Assembly (NCBI GenBank): GCA_020441605.1
Contig: JAGRLX010000372.1
Span: forward strand, 1 to 21,914
Direction: 5' to 3'
Length of the DNA: 21,914 bases
Origin: Alphaproteobacteria bacterium
Lineage (GTDB): Bacteria > Pseudomonadota > Alphaproteobacteria > Rhizobiales > Aestuariivirgaceae
Shown: positions 1 to 6,700 of the stretch, in pieces
Position numbering within the stretch: position 1 is the stretch's first letter
Layout of the letters: each line of letters starts with the position of its first letter
The notes under the pieces: model-generated
Told to the model about the DNA's origin: nothing
The model's input: only the letters and a program-made list of their open reading frames with translations
The model's database searches: none
Position numbers and translations under genes: made by a program

Positions 1-206
1 TAGCCCATGGCGATCTTGGCCACCAGTCGCAGATGGCTGGTGATCAGCTTGTGGGCGGCGGCGGTGTCGCCGTGTTCTTTCCAGCGCTTGGCCAACATGA
101 ATTCCTCTTCCGGCTGGAGCATCGGAAACTGCCGGATTTCCTGGAGGTAGCGCTGCAGGCCAGCCTCACCAGAGGCGACCGCCGGTAGAGAACTCATCTG
201 AGCCAT
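1..206 (-). CDS. rpoH: RNA polymerase heat-shock sigma factor RpoH (sigma-32), N-terminal part, cut by the window edge
   Basis: Reading leftward from an ATG at 204-206, the first 68 residues are visible and the gene runs off the left edge. They contain RYLQEIRQFPMLQPEEE, then LAKRWKEHGD and HKLITSHLRLVAKIAMGY. This is the characteristic start of the sigma-32 group (region 1.2 entering region 2.1), and it is close to alphaproteobacterial RpoH rather than to RpoD, which has a long extra N-terminus. RpoH binds core RNA polymerase and directs transcription of chaperone and protease genes. A purine-rich ribosome site, AAGGAAAGG, lies about 7 bases before the ATG and supports this start. The gene follows rluD on the same strand after 83 bases, an order I recall as common in Rhizobiales. 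Regions 2.4 to 4 are outside the window. Confidence 0.93.
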   Translation of the reverse strand, partial: MAQMSSLPAVASGEAGLQRYLQEIRQFPMLQPEEEFMLAKRWKEHGDTAAAHKLITSHLRLVAKIAMG

Positions 207-289
207 GTTCGAGCCCTTTCCTTAAACTTGATCGCAGCTTCTAGCGGCAGAATACGATGAAAATAAGACACCAGACCAGTTACAGTTTC

Positions 290-1291
290 TCACGAGACCG
301 TGTTCATCCCCCGCAGCGCTTCGATCAGCCTGGCGAAGTCATCTGGTGGCTGGCTGACAAAATGCAAGGATTTTCCGGTTCCAGGGTGCTCGAAGCCCAG
401 TTCGGTGGCATGAAGAGCCTGTCTTTTCAACGCATTAAGCGCCGATCTTGCCTCTGGCGAAAGTTTGGCGGCTGATGTCTTGAAGCCTGACCCATAGGTC
501 AAATCCCCGAGCAGCGGATGCCCGGCATGGGACATATGGACCCTGATCTGGTGGGTTCGACCGGTTTCCAGCTGGCACTGGATCAGGCTGGCGACAGGAG
601 GCGAACCGAAGCGTTCGAGAACCTGGTAATGGGTGATCGCCTCGCGCGCCTCCGGTGAGCGGGAAACTGCGATCTTCTGGCGGTTGGCGGTGCTGCGGGC
701 GAGGTTTGCGGCGATGGTGCCCTGGTTGCGCTCGGGTGCACCCCAGACCACCGCGAGATAGGTCCTCTGCAGCCGGCCATCGCGGCCGTGGGCGGCAAAC
801 TGTTCCGACAATGACTTGTGGGCGGCATCATTCTTGGCCACCACCAGCAGGCCGCTGGTATCCTTGTCGAGGCGATGCACGATGCCGGGGCGCTTCACGC
901 CGCCGATGCCCGACAGACTGTCGCCGCAATGGGCAATGAGGGCATTCACCAGGGTGCCGGAGTCGTGGCCGGCGGCCGGATGAACGACCAGTCCCGCCGG
1001 CTTGTCGATGACGATGACGTCTGCGTCCTCGTGGAGCACGGCGAGGGGGATGTTCTCTGGGCGGGGTTCCGCCGGGACGGCCTCGGGCAGATCCACACAA
1101 ATCCTGTCGCCGGGGTTGAGCCGGTGCCGGGGAGCGGCCACGACACGGCCCTCGACAGTCACCCTGCCTTCCGCAATAAGGCTCTGAAACCGCGACCGGC
1201 TGATATCGGGATAGTTCTCGGCCAGAAAGCGGTCGAGGCGGCCCGGGGCAAGAGCCTGGGCCTCGAGATTTCGTGTGGAAGGTGACGGCAT
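290..1291 (-). CDS. rluD: RluD/RluA-family 23S rRNA pseudouridine synthase
   Basis: This 333-residue protein isomerises specific uridines to pseudouridine in RNA; RluD-type members act on helix 69 of 23S rRNA. An S4 RNA-binding domain occupies about residues 15-70 (GRLDRFLAENYP, then the VTVEGRVV strand). The catalytic domain follows, with IDKPAGLVVHP at about 95-105, the catalytic motif HRLDKDTSGLLVVAK with the expected nucleophile Asp142, and the late TGRTHQIRVHM motif. Length and domain order match RluD/RluA enzymes; the exact target uridines (RluC versus RluD type) cannot be decided from sequence alone. The start codon shares the tetranucleotide CATG with the divergent gene on the plus strand. 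No clear Shine-Dalgarno precedes it, and no other in-frame ATG, GTG or TTG lies nearby. rpoH follows on the same strand. Confidence 0.93.
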   Translation of the reverse strand: MPSPSTRNLEAQALAPGRLDRFLAENYPDISRSRFQSLIAEGRVTVEGRVVAAPRHRLNPGDRICVDLPEAVPAEPRPENIPLAVLHEDADVIVIDKPAGLVVHPAAGHDSGTLVNALIAHCGDSLSGIGGVKRPGIVHRLDKDTSGLLVVAKNDAAHKSLSEQFAAHGRDGRLQRTYLAVVWGAPERNQGTIAANLARSTANRQKIAVSRSPEAREAITHYQVLERFGSPPVASLIQCQLETGRTHQIRVHMSHAGHPLLGDLTYGSGFKTSAAKLSPEARSALNALKRQALHATELGFEHPGTGKSLHFVSQPPDDFARLIEALRGMNTVS

Positions 1292-1628
1292 GACGGATAC
1301 GGAGCAGCTCCAGACTGATACAGCAGGCAGTGATACGGTGCCACCGGCAACGCGGGCCCTGTTGCGTCTGGTCTATATCATGGGCATCGTCCTGGTGCTG
1401 TTACTGTTTGTGCTGGTCGGTGGAATCATCTGGAAGGCGACGCAGCGCAGCGGGCCGAAACCTGCCGAAGGCCCGGCGCGCTTCAGCCTCGGCCTTGCAG
1501 AGGGCGATAATGTGACCCAAGTTGTGATCGACGGCGACCGTATGGCGGTAACGACATCGCGCGCCATATTCATCGTCGATCTGCGCAAGCAGCAGGTCGT
1601 CAGCCAGATCGATTTCAAGTCGCAATAG
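1290..1628 (+). CDS. Small single-pass membrane protein, DUF6476-like
   Basis: This 112-residue protein has a short acidic cytoplasmic N-terminus, one strong membrane helix at about residues 29-49 (LVYIMGIVLVLLLFVLVGGI), and a periplasmic C-terminal part predicted to be beta-rich (TQVVIDGDRMAVTTSRAIFIVDL). It resembles the uncharacterised alphaproteobacterial DUF6476 family, whose function is unknown to me. A GTG at 1275 is also in frame. I chose the ATG at 1290 because GGAAGG lies just upstream at a normal distance and because TDTEQ is a more typical N-terminus. It is divergent from rluD with overlapping start codons, and a tRNA-Glu gene follows after 47 bases. The pairing with rluD/rpoH is the main context clue; I do not infer a role from it. 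Confidence 0.82.
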   Translation: MTDTEQLQTDTAGSDTVPPATRALLRLVYIMGIVLVLLLFVLVGGIIWKATQRSGPKPAEGPARFSLGLAEGDNVTQVVIDGDRMAVTTSRAIFIVDLRKQQVVSQIDFKSQ

Positions 1629-1633
1629 TCTGC

Positions 1634-1660
1634 TTGCATGGGGCCGAGAGGCCTTATATA
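1634..1660 (+). promoter_or_regulatory. Candidate promoter of the tRNA-Glu gene
   Basis: TTGCAT at 1634-1639 and TATATA at 1655-1660 could be -35 and -10 hexamers with a 15-base spacer, slightly short of the usual 16-18. They are followed by a GC-rich stretch (GGCGCGGCGC) of the kind found just downstream of stable-RNA promoters under stringent control. The mature tRNA starts 16 bases after the -10. Assignment rests on position and sequence match only. Confidence 0.4.
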
Positions 1661-1675
1661 GGAGGCGCGGCGCAG

Positions 1676-1750
1676 GCTCCCTTCGTCTATCGGTTAGGAC
1701 GGCAGCCTCTCACGTTGCAAAGGCGGGTTCGATTCCCGCAGGGAGCGCCA
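1676..1750 (+). tRNA. tRNA-Glu, anticodon CTC
   Basis: A full cloverleaf can be folded. The acceptor stem GCTCCCT (1676-1682) pairs perfectly with AGGGAGC (1740-1746), the D-stem GTC/T pairs with GGAC, and the anticodon stem GCAGC (1702-1706) pairs with GTTGC (1714-1718). The T-stem GCGGG/CCCGC carries the standard TTCGATT loop. The seven-base anticodon loop CTCTCAC places CTC at 1709-1711, which reads GAG codons, so the tRNA carries glutamate. The discriminator base is G and the 3' CCA is encoded (1748-1750). There is one G-T pair in the anticodon stem. This CTC isoacceptor would supplement the universal TTC glutamate tRNA. No integrase or repeated tRNA 3' end was found nearby, so there is no sign of an island attached here. 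Confidence 0.96.
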
Positions 1751-1840
1751 CTTTTCCAAATTCGAGGTCGTTATCAAGTGGCCTGATCGCCAGATCGGAC
1801 TCACGCGGCGGGCCTTGTTGTGCGCTTTGCTTGCGGCATC

Positions 1841-1859
1841 AAGAATGATATTCGTTCTT
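1841..1859. promoter_or_regulatory. Imperfect 19-bp palindrome upstream of the deaminase gene
   Basis: AAGAATGATATTCGTTCTT pairs in 7 of 9 symmetric positions around a central A. It ends 28 bases before the deaminase start codon, a position suited to an operator bound by a dimeric regulator. No convincing -35/-10 pair could be fixed around it, and chance occurrence is possible. Confidence 0.25.
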
Positions 1860-1887
1860 CTCCACTTGTCGTGATCAGGAGCGAAAC

Positions 1888-2415
1888 ATGCCTCCGGATG
1901 AAACGGGCTCCAAGGCGGACGGCGCCGGCGACATGAGCCGCGACCGGCTGATTGCTCTTATTCGCGCTGCGAATGCGGTTGCATGCGATGCGGCTGCGCA
2001 CGGCCACCACCCGTTCGGTGCGGTGCTGGTCGGTCCAGACGACGCCATTCTCATGCGCCAGGGCAATATCGATACCGTGCGCCACGCCGAGACCGAATTG
2101 GCGCGACGCGCAGCAGAAGCCTACTCGCCGGAATTTCTCTGGACCTGCACGCTGGTCTCTACTGGCGAACCCTGCGCGATGTGCGCAGGCACGCTCTACT
2201 GGGCGAATATCGGTCGTCTGGTGTACGGCTACGAGGAGAGCCAGCTGCTCGCGCTGACTGGCAACGCTCCTGAAAATCCGACGATGAGCCTTGCCGCACG
2301 CACGGTGCTCGGGTCGGGTCAGAAAGATATCAAGGTTCACGGACCTTTCCCTGAACTCGATGAGGAGCTTCTCGCGCCGCACCGGGACTTCTGGACGTCT
2401 TTGCCGAAGGTCTGA
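1888..2415 (+). CDS. Nucleobase/nucleoside deaminase of the cytidine deaminase-like zinc fold (guanine deaminase- or TadA-like)
   Basis: This 175-residue enzyme has the complete zinc-site signature of the superfamily: HAE at residues 66-68 (His ligand and proton-shuttling Glu) and PCAMC at 95-99 (two Cys ligands). HHPFGAVLV before it and LYWANIGRLVYG after it are typical of the TadA/GuaD branch. The family removes an amino group hydrolytically from purines, pyrimidines or tRNA adenosine. The region after PCAMC differs from what I expect of canonical TadA and looks closer to free-base deaminases such as guanine deaminase, so the substrate is left open. The start at 1888 is supported by AGGAG six bases upstream; a second in-frame ATG lies at residue 16. 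The gene stands alone between the tRNA and the MFS gene. Confidence 0.85.
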   Translation: MPPDETGSKADGAGDMSRDRLIALIRAANAVACDAAAHGHHPFGAVLVGPDDAILMRQGNIDTVRHAETELARRAAEAYSPEFLWTCTLVSTGEPCAMCAGTLYWANIGRLVYGYEESQLLALTGNAPENPTMSLAARTVLGSGQKDIKVHGPFPELDEELLAPHRDFWTSLPKV

Positions 2416-2423
2416 GTGTCGTT

Positions 2424-2476
2424 GCGAAGAGCCCACCAACCCGGCGGACGTCCTGCGGCAACTGGCAGCTCTTCGC
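2424..2476. repeat. Nine-base perfect inverted repeat after the deaminase gene
   Basis: GCGAAGAGC at 2424-2432 is repeated in inverse as GCTCTTCGC at 2468-2476, enclosing 35 bases that include the self-complementary GGACGTCC. It starts 9 bases after the deaminase stop codon. A transcript could fold into a branched hairpin here, but no T-run follows, so it is not a standard intrinsic terminator. Confidence 0.4.
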
Positions 2477-2598
2477 GGCGCTGGCTGCGGGTGTATGATC
2501 AGGCTTCATGAGCCCGGTCGCATCAATATTCCGACGTCGGACCCCTCACGCTGGCACCATCTGGCCGGTGTTTCCAGGAAGCGGCCACGTGTCTAGAC

Positions 2599-3813
2599 AT
2601 GGCTGAGGGCGGCACGCCGCCGCGGTCCCGGCTTAGGGGCATTCCGCGCAGCATCTGGGCCCTTGGCATGGTCAGCATGTTCATGGACATTTCCTCGGAG
2701 ATGGTCCACGCACTGCTGCCCATCTATCTTGTCACGGTGCTGGGCACGTCGGCCCTTACCGTGGGCTTCATCGAGGGGCTGGCGGAAGCGACCGCGAATA
2801 TCACCAAGATCTTTTCGGGCGCCCTGTCGGACTGGCTGGGCAAGCGCAAGTTGCTGGTCGTCGTCGGCTATGGCCTTGCGGCCTTCACCAAACCGGTGTT
2901 TCCGTTGGCCCAGACGGTGGACTGGATTGTCACGGCCCGCTTCATCGACCGCGTGGGCAAGGGAATCCGGGGCGCGCCACGCGACGCGCTGATCGCTGAT
3001 ATCGCACCGCCCGAGATCAGAGGCGCAAGCTATGGCCTGCGACAATCGCTCGATACCGTGGGCGCCTTTGCCGGCCCTCTGGCAGCGACGGGATTGCTGG
3101 CGCTGGCCGGGGTCACCTTCCAGCTGGTGTTCTGGGTCGCGGTGATTCCCGCCTTCATTGCCCTGGCATTGCTGATCTTCGGTGTCAGGGAGCCGGAGAA
3201 CCAGGCGCCGCAGAAGCGGGTCAGGCTGTCACTCGCCGGGGCTGGGCGTCTGCCGTGGGCGTTCTGGGCCGTGCTCGTGGTGGCATCGGTCCTGACACTT
3301 GCGCGCTTCTCGGAGGCCTTTCTGATCTTGCGCTCACAGGCTATGGGCATGCCGGTTAGCCTCATTCCCCTGGTGCTGGTAGCGATGAATATCGTCTATG
3401 CGTTGGCGGCCTATCCGGCCGGGGTCATCGCCGACAGGGCAGGGCGCTTCGGTGTTCTGATCGCGGGGACCGCATTCTTGATCGCCGCCGATGTCGTGCT
3501 CGCCCTCGGCACCAGCTTGTGGCCAATCCTTGTGGGCGTCGCGTTGTGGGGATTGCACATGGGCTTCACCCAGGGGCTGCTGTCGACGCTGATCGCTGAT
3601 GCCGCGCCGGCCGACCTGCGCGGCACGGCATTCGGTCTGTTCAACTTCGCCCTTGGCGTTGCCATGCTGGTTGCCAGCGTGGTCGCCGGAGGTCTTTGGG
3701 ATCGCTACGGACCGCCGGCGACCTTCCTCGCGGGCGCGGGCTTCACCATTATGGCTCTCGCCGGCTTTGCGGTTCTGGCGGCGCGGCGGTCGACCTCGAC
3801 CGGAACCCCTTGA
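2599..3813 (+). CDS. Major facilitator superfamily (MFS) transporter
   Basis: This 404-residue integral membrane protein has about twelve hydrophobic segments arranged as two similar halves. The loop after TM2 carries an MFS A-like motif (GALSDWLGKRK), repeated in the second half as GVIADRAGRFG. DRVGKGIRGAPRDALIAD after TM4 is characteristic of a proteobacterial MFS subgroup of exporters with no fixed substrate. MFS proteins move small solutes across the inner membrane using ion gradients; the substrate here is unknown. The ATG at 2599 has only a distant GGAAGCGG upstream and no strong ribosome site, so the exact start is less certain, but the first helix begins soon after. A 183-base gap separates it from the deaminase, and it ends 18 bases from the convergent GH16 gene. 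Confidence 0.88.
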   Translation: MAEGGTPPRSRLRGIPRSIWALGMVSMFMDISSEMVHALLPIYLVTVLGTSALTVGFIEGLAEATANITKIFSGALSDWLGKRKLLVVVGYGLAAFTKPVFPLAQTVDWIVTARFIDRVGKGIRGAPRDALIADIAPPEIRGASYGLRQSLDTVGAFAGPLAATGLLALAGVTFQLVFWVAVIPAFIALALLIFGVREPENQAPQKRVRLSLAGAGRLPWAFWAVLVVASVLTLARFSEAFLILRSQAMGMPVSLIPLVLVAMNIVYALAAYPAGVIADRAGRFGVLIAGTAFLIAADVVLALGTSLWPILVGVALWGLHMGFTQGLLSTLIADAAPADLRGTAFGLFNFALGVAMLVASVVAGGLWDRYGPPATFLAGAGFTIMALAGFAVLAARRSTSTGTP

Positions 3814-3831
3814 CCGGCGGGCGGTCGGCGC

Positions 3832-4776
3832 TCACCGCGCGTCGGCAGTTTGTATGGTGTTGTTGATCTTGTCGTCGCCCGGGCCACCATAGCCGGGATC
3901 CGGCTTCACGGCCACGGCATAGGGGTCCCTTGAGTAGACATGAACGTAGTCCACCTGCATCGTCGCGGGAACGCGGAGAGCGCCGCCGATCTCGCTCATG
4001 GCATAGTTGAGAATCAGATACATGGGCGAGTCGGTGACGCCCTCGGTGATTTTCCCGATTTCTCTTCCGTCGTAGTAATAGGTTACGGAGCCGGGCTCTC
4101 GCAGGGCGCCATAGACGTGCCAGCCGGTGAAGTTGCCCGCAGCGCAGCCGCCGGGGCTGCCGTCGGGCGAGTGAAAGTGAAAGCATGCATCGCCACCGAG
4201 TGCCTCGGCAATGTCATTCTCGCCGTCGATGGGCCAGTTCTGACCATTCATCCAGAAGGCTGGCCAATTGGCGATCTTGTTGGTCGCGCCGCTGATGGGC
4301 ATGTAGATCCGCGCTTCGAAATAGCCATAGGTGAAGCGGGCCTGGTCGTTGGACTGAACCATCCCGGAGCGGTAAGCATAGCGCTTGCCGTTCACCACGA
4401 CCGGATTCTTCACCAGAGACAGGTGAAGCCTGCCATTGGCGACCTTGGCGTTGGCCGGATCATATGCCGCCTTTTCGTTGTTGGGCTGGACGGGCGGCGT
4501 GATGCAAGTGGGGCAGCCCAGCCAATTGGCTGTCCACCGGTCGGCGCGCAGGGAAGTTCCGGAAAACTCCTCATCGAATACCAGCTTCCAGGTGGCGTCG
4601 ATAGGCGTCGGAAAATTGGCAGAGGAAGGTCCGGCACTCATGCCGGTCATGGTCATTGCCGTCGCCAAGCCAAAAGCCACGCGCTTTCCTGACAGCGATT
4701 GGCGCGAGGTTCCGGCCTTCGGCTTCTTGTGGCGGCGGGTGAAGCCTCGAGTGTCATGGGAGATCGCAGATGCCAT
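3832..4776 (-). CDS. Secreted glycoside hydrolase family 16 (GH16) protein, left copy
   Basis: This 314-residue protein has a long basic N-terminal tail and a hydrophobic core (VAFGLATAMTMTGMSAG, about 33-49) ending in SSA, a likely signal peptidase site. The GH16 beta-sandwich follows: DEEFSGTSL near residue 68, GYFEARIYMP near 151, WPAFWMNG near 171, then the active-site signature ENDIAE at 186-191 (Glu186 nucleophile, Asp188, Glu191 acid/base). GH16 enzymes cleave beta-1,3 or beta-1,4 glucans and galactans or transglycosylate them; ExoK-type members trim bacterial exopolysaccharide. An ATG 10 codons upstream (4806) is in frame, but 4776 has an excellent site, AAGAAGGAAGG, just before it. 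It is divergent from the flippase gene, suggesting it processes the polymer made by this locus. The C-terminal PDPGYGGPGDDK tail is probably disordered. Confidence 0.9.
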   Translation of the reverse strand: MASAISHDTRGFTRRHKKPKAGTSRQSLSGKRVAFGLATAMTMTGMSAGPSSANFPTPIDATWKLVFDEEFSGTSLRADRWTANWLGCPTCITPPVQPNNEKAAYDPANAKVANGRLHLSLVKNPVVVNGKRYAYRSGMVQSNDQARFTYGYFEARIYMPISGATNKIANWPAFWMNGQNWPIDGENDIAEALGGDACFHFHSPDGSPGGCAAGNFTGWHVYGALREPGSVTYYYDGREIGKITEGVTDSPMYLILNYAMSEIGGALRVPATMQVDYVHVYSRDPYAVAVKPDPGYGGPGDDKINNTIQTADAR

Positions 4777-4865
4777 CGTCCTTCCTTCTTCGATCCGGCA
4801 CGTCAACAGTCTGCCGGCGAAGCCTTTAAGATGGCCTGCACTTATCCGTAGACATTTAACGATCT

Positions 4866-4943
4866 CGCATGGCCATGTGATTCAGCAAAGTGGAAACTTG
4901 CTGCGCAGGTGTTAACAAATCATTTCCGGCCAGCGGCCATGCG
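4866..4943. repeat. Nine-base inverted repeat in the divergent GH16/flippase promoter region
   Basis: CGCATGGCC at 4866-4874 recurs inverted as GGCCATGCG at 4935-4943, 60 bases apart. The left arm is part of the perfect ten-base palindrome CATGGCCATG (4868-4877). The right arm ends 5 bases before a candidate -35 hexamer. The arrangement fits two binding sites of one regulator controlling both divergent genes, but this is only a pattern; no known factor is recognised. Confidence 0.35.
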
Positions 4944-4948
4944 ACCCG

Positions 4949-4975
4949 CTGACTCCAATCCCACCGCGGTATAAT
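4949..4975 (+). promoter_or_regulatory. Candidate sigma-70 promoter for the flippase operon
   Basis: CTGACT at 4949-4954 and a perfect TATAAT at 4970-4975 are separated by 15 bases, with the flippase start codon 87 bases beyond the -10. Such an exact -10 is uncommon in GC-rich DNA. The spacer is shorter than ideal. It lies in the 285-base gap between divergent GH16 and flippase genes, where a promoter is required. Confidence 0.45.
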
Positions 4976-5048
4976 TTCGCCATCATCGGCAAGGTCGGTT
5001 GCCGGCGCGGCGCGGGGCAACCCTCGACGCGTGATCAAGGACATCGCC

Positions 5049-5054
5049 AGGAGG
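5049..5054 (+). promoter_or_regulatory. Consensus ribosome binding site fixing a TTG start
   Basis: AGGAGG lies seven bases before TTG at 5062. It is one of the strongest Shine-Dalgarno matches in the window and is the reason for choosing a TTG start for the flippase gene. Confidence 0.75.
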
Positions 5055-5061
5055 ACGTCAG

Positions 5062-6480
5062 TTGCGGCCGAAAGGGTCCCTAGAGGAAGAATCTGCGAGT
5101 CCGCGTGCGGCTGCGTCTCGTTGGCTGGTGGCGGTCATGGGGCGGTTTCTTCCCGCATCGCTCCGTACGCCGATGACCCGCAATGGCTTGGCGCTGATGC
5201 TGAGTGTCGTTCTGACCTCGGGCCTCGGCGTGGTGTTCTGGGCCGTTGCCGCACGGCTTTATGGACCGGAACAATTGGGGCTAGGCAGTGCGCTGATCTC
5301 GTCGATGCTGGCCCTCAGCAGCATCGCACAACTCAATCTCGACAACGTCATCAACCGGTTTCTGCCTGAAGCGGGCTCACGCTCAGCTCATTTTGTCTTG
5401 TCGGCCTATGGCGTCTGTCTTGTTCTGGCTGTTATCGGCGGCGCGGCCTTCATCGCCGTCATCGGGACTGTGGCGCCGGCTTTGCGGCCGGTGCTGGCGG
5501 CGCCATGGGCGATGGCCTGGTTCGTCCTCTCGGTGGCCCTCTGGTCGATTTTCGCCCTGCAGGACATCGTTCTGGCAAGTCTTCAGAAGTCGCTCTGGGT
5601 GCCGGTGGAGAACGCTGTCTATGCCATCGGAAAGGTCGTGCTGTTGCCCGTGTGCGCGGGTCTGTCGCTTTCAGGTTTCTCGCTCTTCGCGGTGTGGACT
5701 CTTCCACTTCCGTTTCTGGTTGCGAGCATTAACGCGCTCGTCTTCGGCCGATTCCTGTGCAAACGTCCCCAAGGCCAAGCAAGTCCCCGGCCGCAGGAAT
5801 TTCATGCGGCGGTGCGGATGATGGGGTGGGACTATGCCGGGCGTCTGGCGTCCATGGTCACCATCGGCGTCATCCCAATCGTCATCGTCGCGGTGGCCGG
5901 GGGGGCCGAAAGTGCCAAGTATCATTTGGCGTGGACCATGGCGTATTCGATCTTCCTCATCGGCAATGCCATGGCGCGATCCATGCTCGCCGCCGCCTCT
6001 GCTGAACCGGAGCGATTGCCGGAACTTGCGGCGGAGGCGCTGGTGTGGACGATGATACCCGTGCTGGCCGCTGCCGCCATTCTCCTGTTCGGCTCACATC
6101 TGGTCATGGCCATCTTCGGATCGGCTTATACCGGAAATGGATCGACCACTCTGAAGGTGTTGGCGATTGACAGCGTGCTGTCCAGCCCGCTCGCACTGTA
6201 TCTTTCGGTGGCGCGGGCGAGGAACCACTTCGGAATGATTGCAGTCGTCGAGATTGCGACGCTGGTCCTGGTGCTCGTCATGGTCTTGACGCTGCTGCCT
6301 GCGGCCGGAATCGCCGGTGTCGGGTTGGCTTGGCTGATCGCCCATCTGGCGATCTGGTCCGTGATTCTTGTCCACAGCCTGCGACCATCCCGACGGGACA
6401 GTACGATAAAATTCCTAAATTGTGTTCGGGCGTCGATCCGCATTCCCCGGACTTTCCGCCGCGCTGTGTCGGGTGAGTGA
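5062..6480 (+). CDS. Polysaccharide flippase of the MOP/Wzx-like family
   Basis: This 472-residue protein has some 12-14 hydrophobic segments and short basic loops. It shows the N-terminal helix pair with LTSGLGVVFWAVAARLYGPEQLG typical of lipopolysaccharide/oligosaccharide translocases (first half: LTSGLGVVFWAV, then RLYGPEQLGLGSAL). Such proteins flip lipid-linked oligosaccharide from the cytoplasmic to the periplasmic leaflet. NLDNVINRFLPEAG after the second helix also fits the family. The start is TTG at 5062, preceded by a consensus AGGAGG at 5049-5054 with a 7-base spacer; no in-frame ATG is as well placed. It is the first gene of the rightward glycosyltransferase group, 220 bases before the first GT2. 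The basic C-terminal tail is cytoplasmic. The sugar unit moved cannot be told from sequence. Confidence 0.86.
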   Translation: MRPKGSLEEESASPRAAASRWLVAVMGRFLPASLRTPMTRNGLALMLSVVLTSGLGVVFWAVAARLYGPEQLGLGSALISSMLALSSIAQLNLDNVINRFLPEAGSRSAHFVLSAYGVCLVLAVIGGAAFIAVIGTVAPALRPVLAAPWAMAWFVLSVALWSIFALQDIVLASLQKSLWVPVENAVYAIGKVVLLPVCAGLSLSGFSLFAVWTLPLPFLVASINALVFGRFLCKRPQGQASPRPQEFHAAVRMMGWDYAGRLASMVTIGVIPIVIVAVAGGAESAKYHLAWTMAYSIFLIGNAMARSMLAAASAEPERLPELAAEALVWTMIPVLAAAAILLFGSHLVMAIFGSAYTGNGSTTLKVLAIDSVLSSPLALYLSVARARNHFGMIAVVEIATLVLVLVMVLTLLPAAGIAGVGLAWLIAHLAIWSVILVHSLRPSRRDSTIKFLNCVRASIRIPRTFRRAVSGE

Positions 6481-6588
6481 GCGGCGGCGGCGCGCCGGGC
6501 GGAGATTCCCAAAAAATGTTCCAGGGATTTGGGGTTAACCCGCTGGTCAAGATAAGCCGGCGGTATCAAAATTTCTCGACCGAAGGGC

Positions 6589-6614
6589 CCACCCACTGGA
6601 AATGTGATGGGTGG
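6589..6614. repeat. Seven-base stem-loop between flippase and GT2 genes
   Basis: CCACCCA (6589-6595) pairs with TGGGTGG (6608-6614) around a 12-base loop, with a further GG/CC pairing after a bulge. It could weakly attenuate transcription after the flippase gene, but there is no T-run. The same 220-base gap also holds the perfect palindrome GGGTTAACCC at 6532-6541 and a TAATAT sequence at 6653-6658 preceded by TGG, a possible extended -10 for the downstream genes. Confidence 0.3.
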
Positions 6615-6700
6615 CCTTGTTCTGGATCAAGAATCATTTGGCTGTGATCTGGTAATATTCTAGGAATTCAATCTGAGCAGCATCAGGAAGCCAGCATCGC

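Noticed and set aside
1621..1660. GGCC-GAGA-GGCC hairpin as terminator of the DUF6476-like gene
   Set aside because: The stem is only four pairs and is followed by TTATATA, which reads better as the tRNA promoter.
1676..1800. tRNA-Glu as an attachment site of an integrated island
   Set aside because: No integrase and no repeat of the tRNA 3' end was noticed; the following genes look chromosomal.
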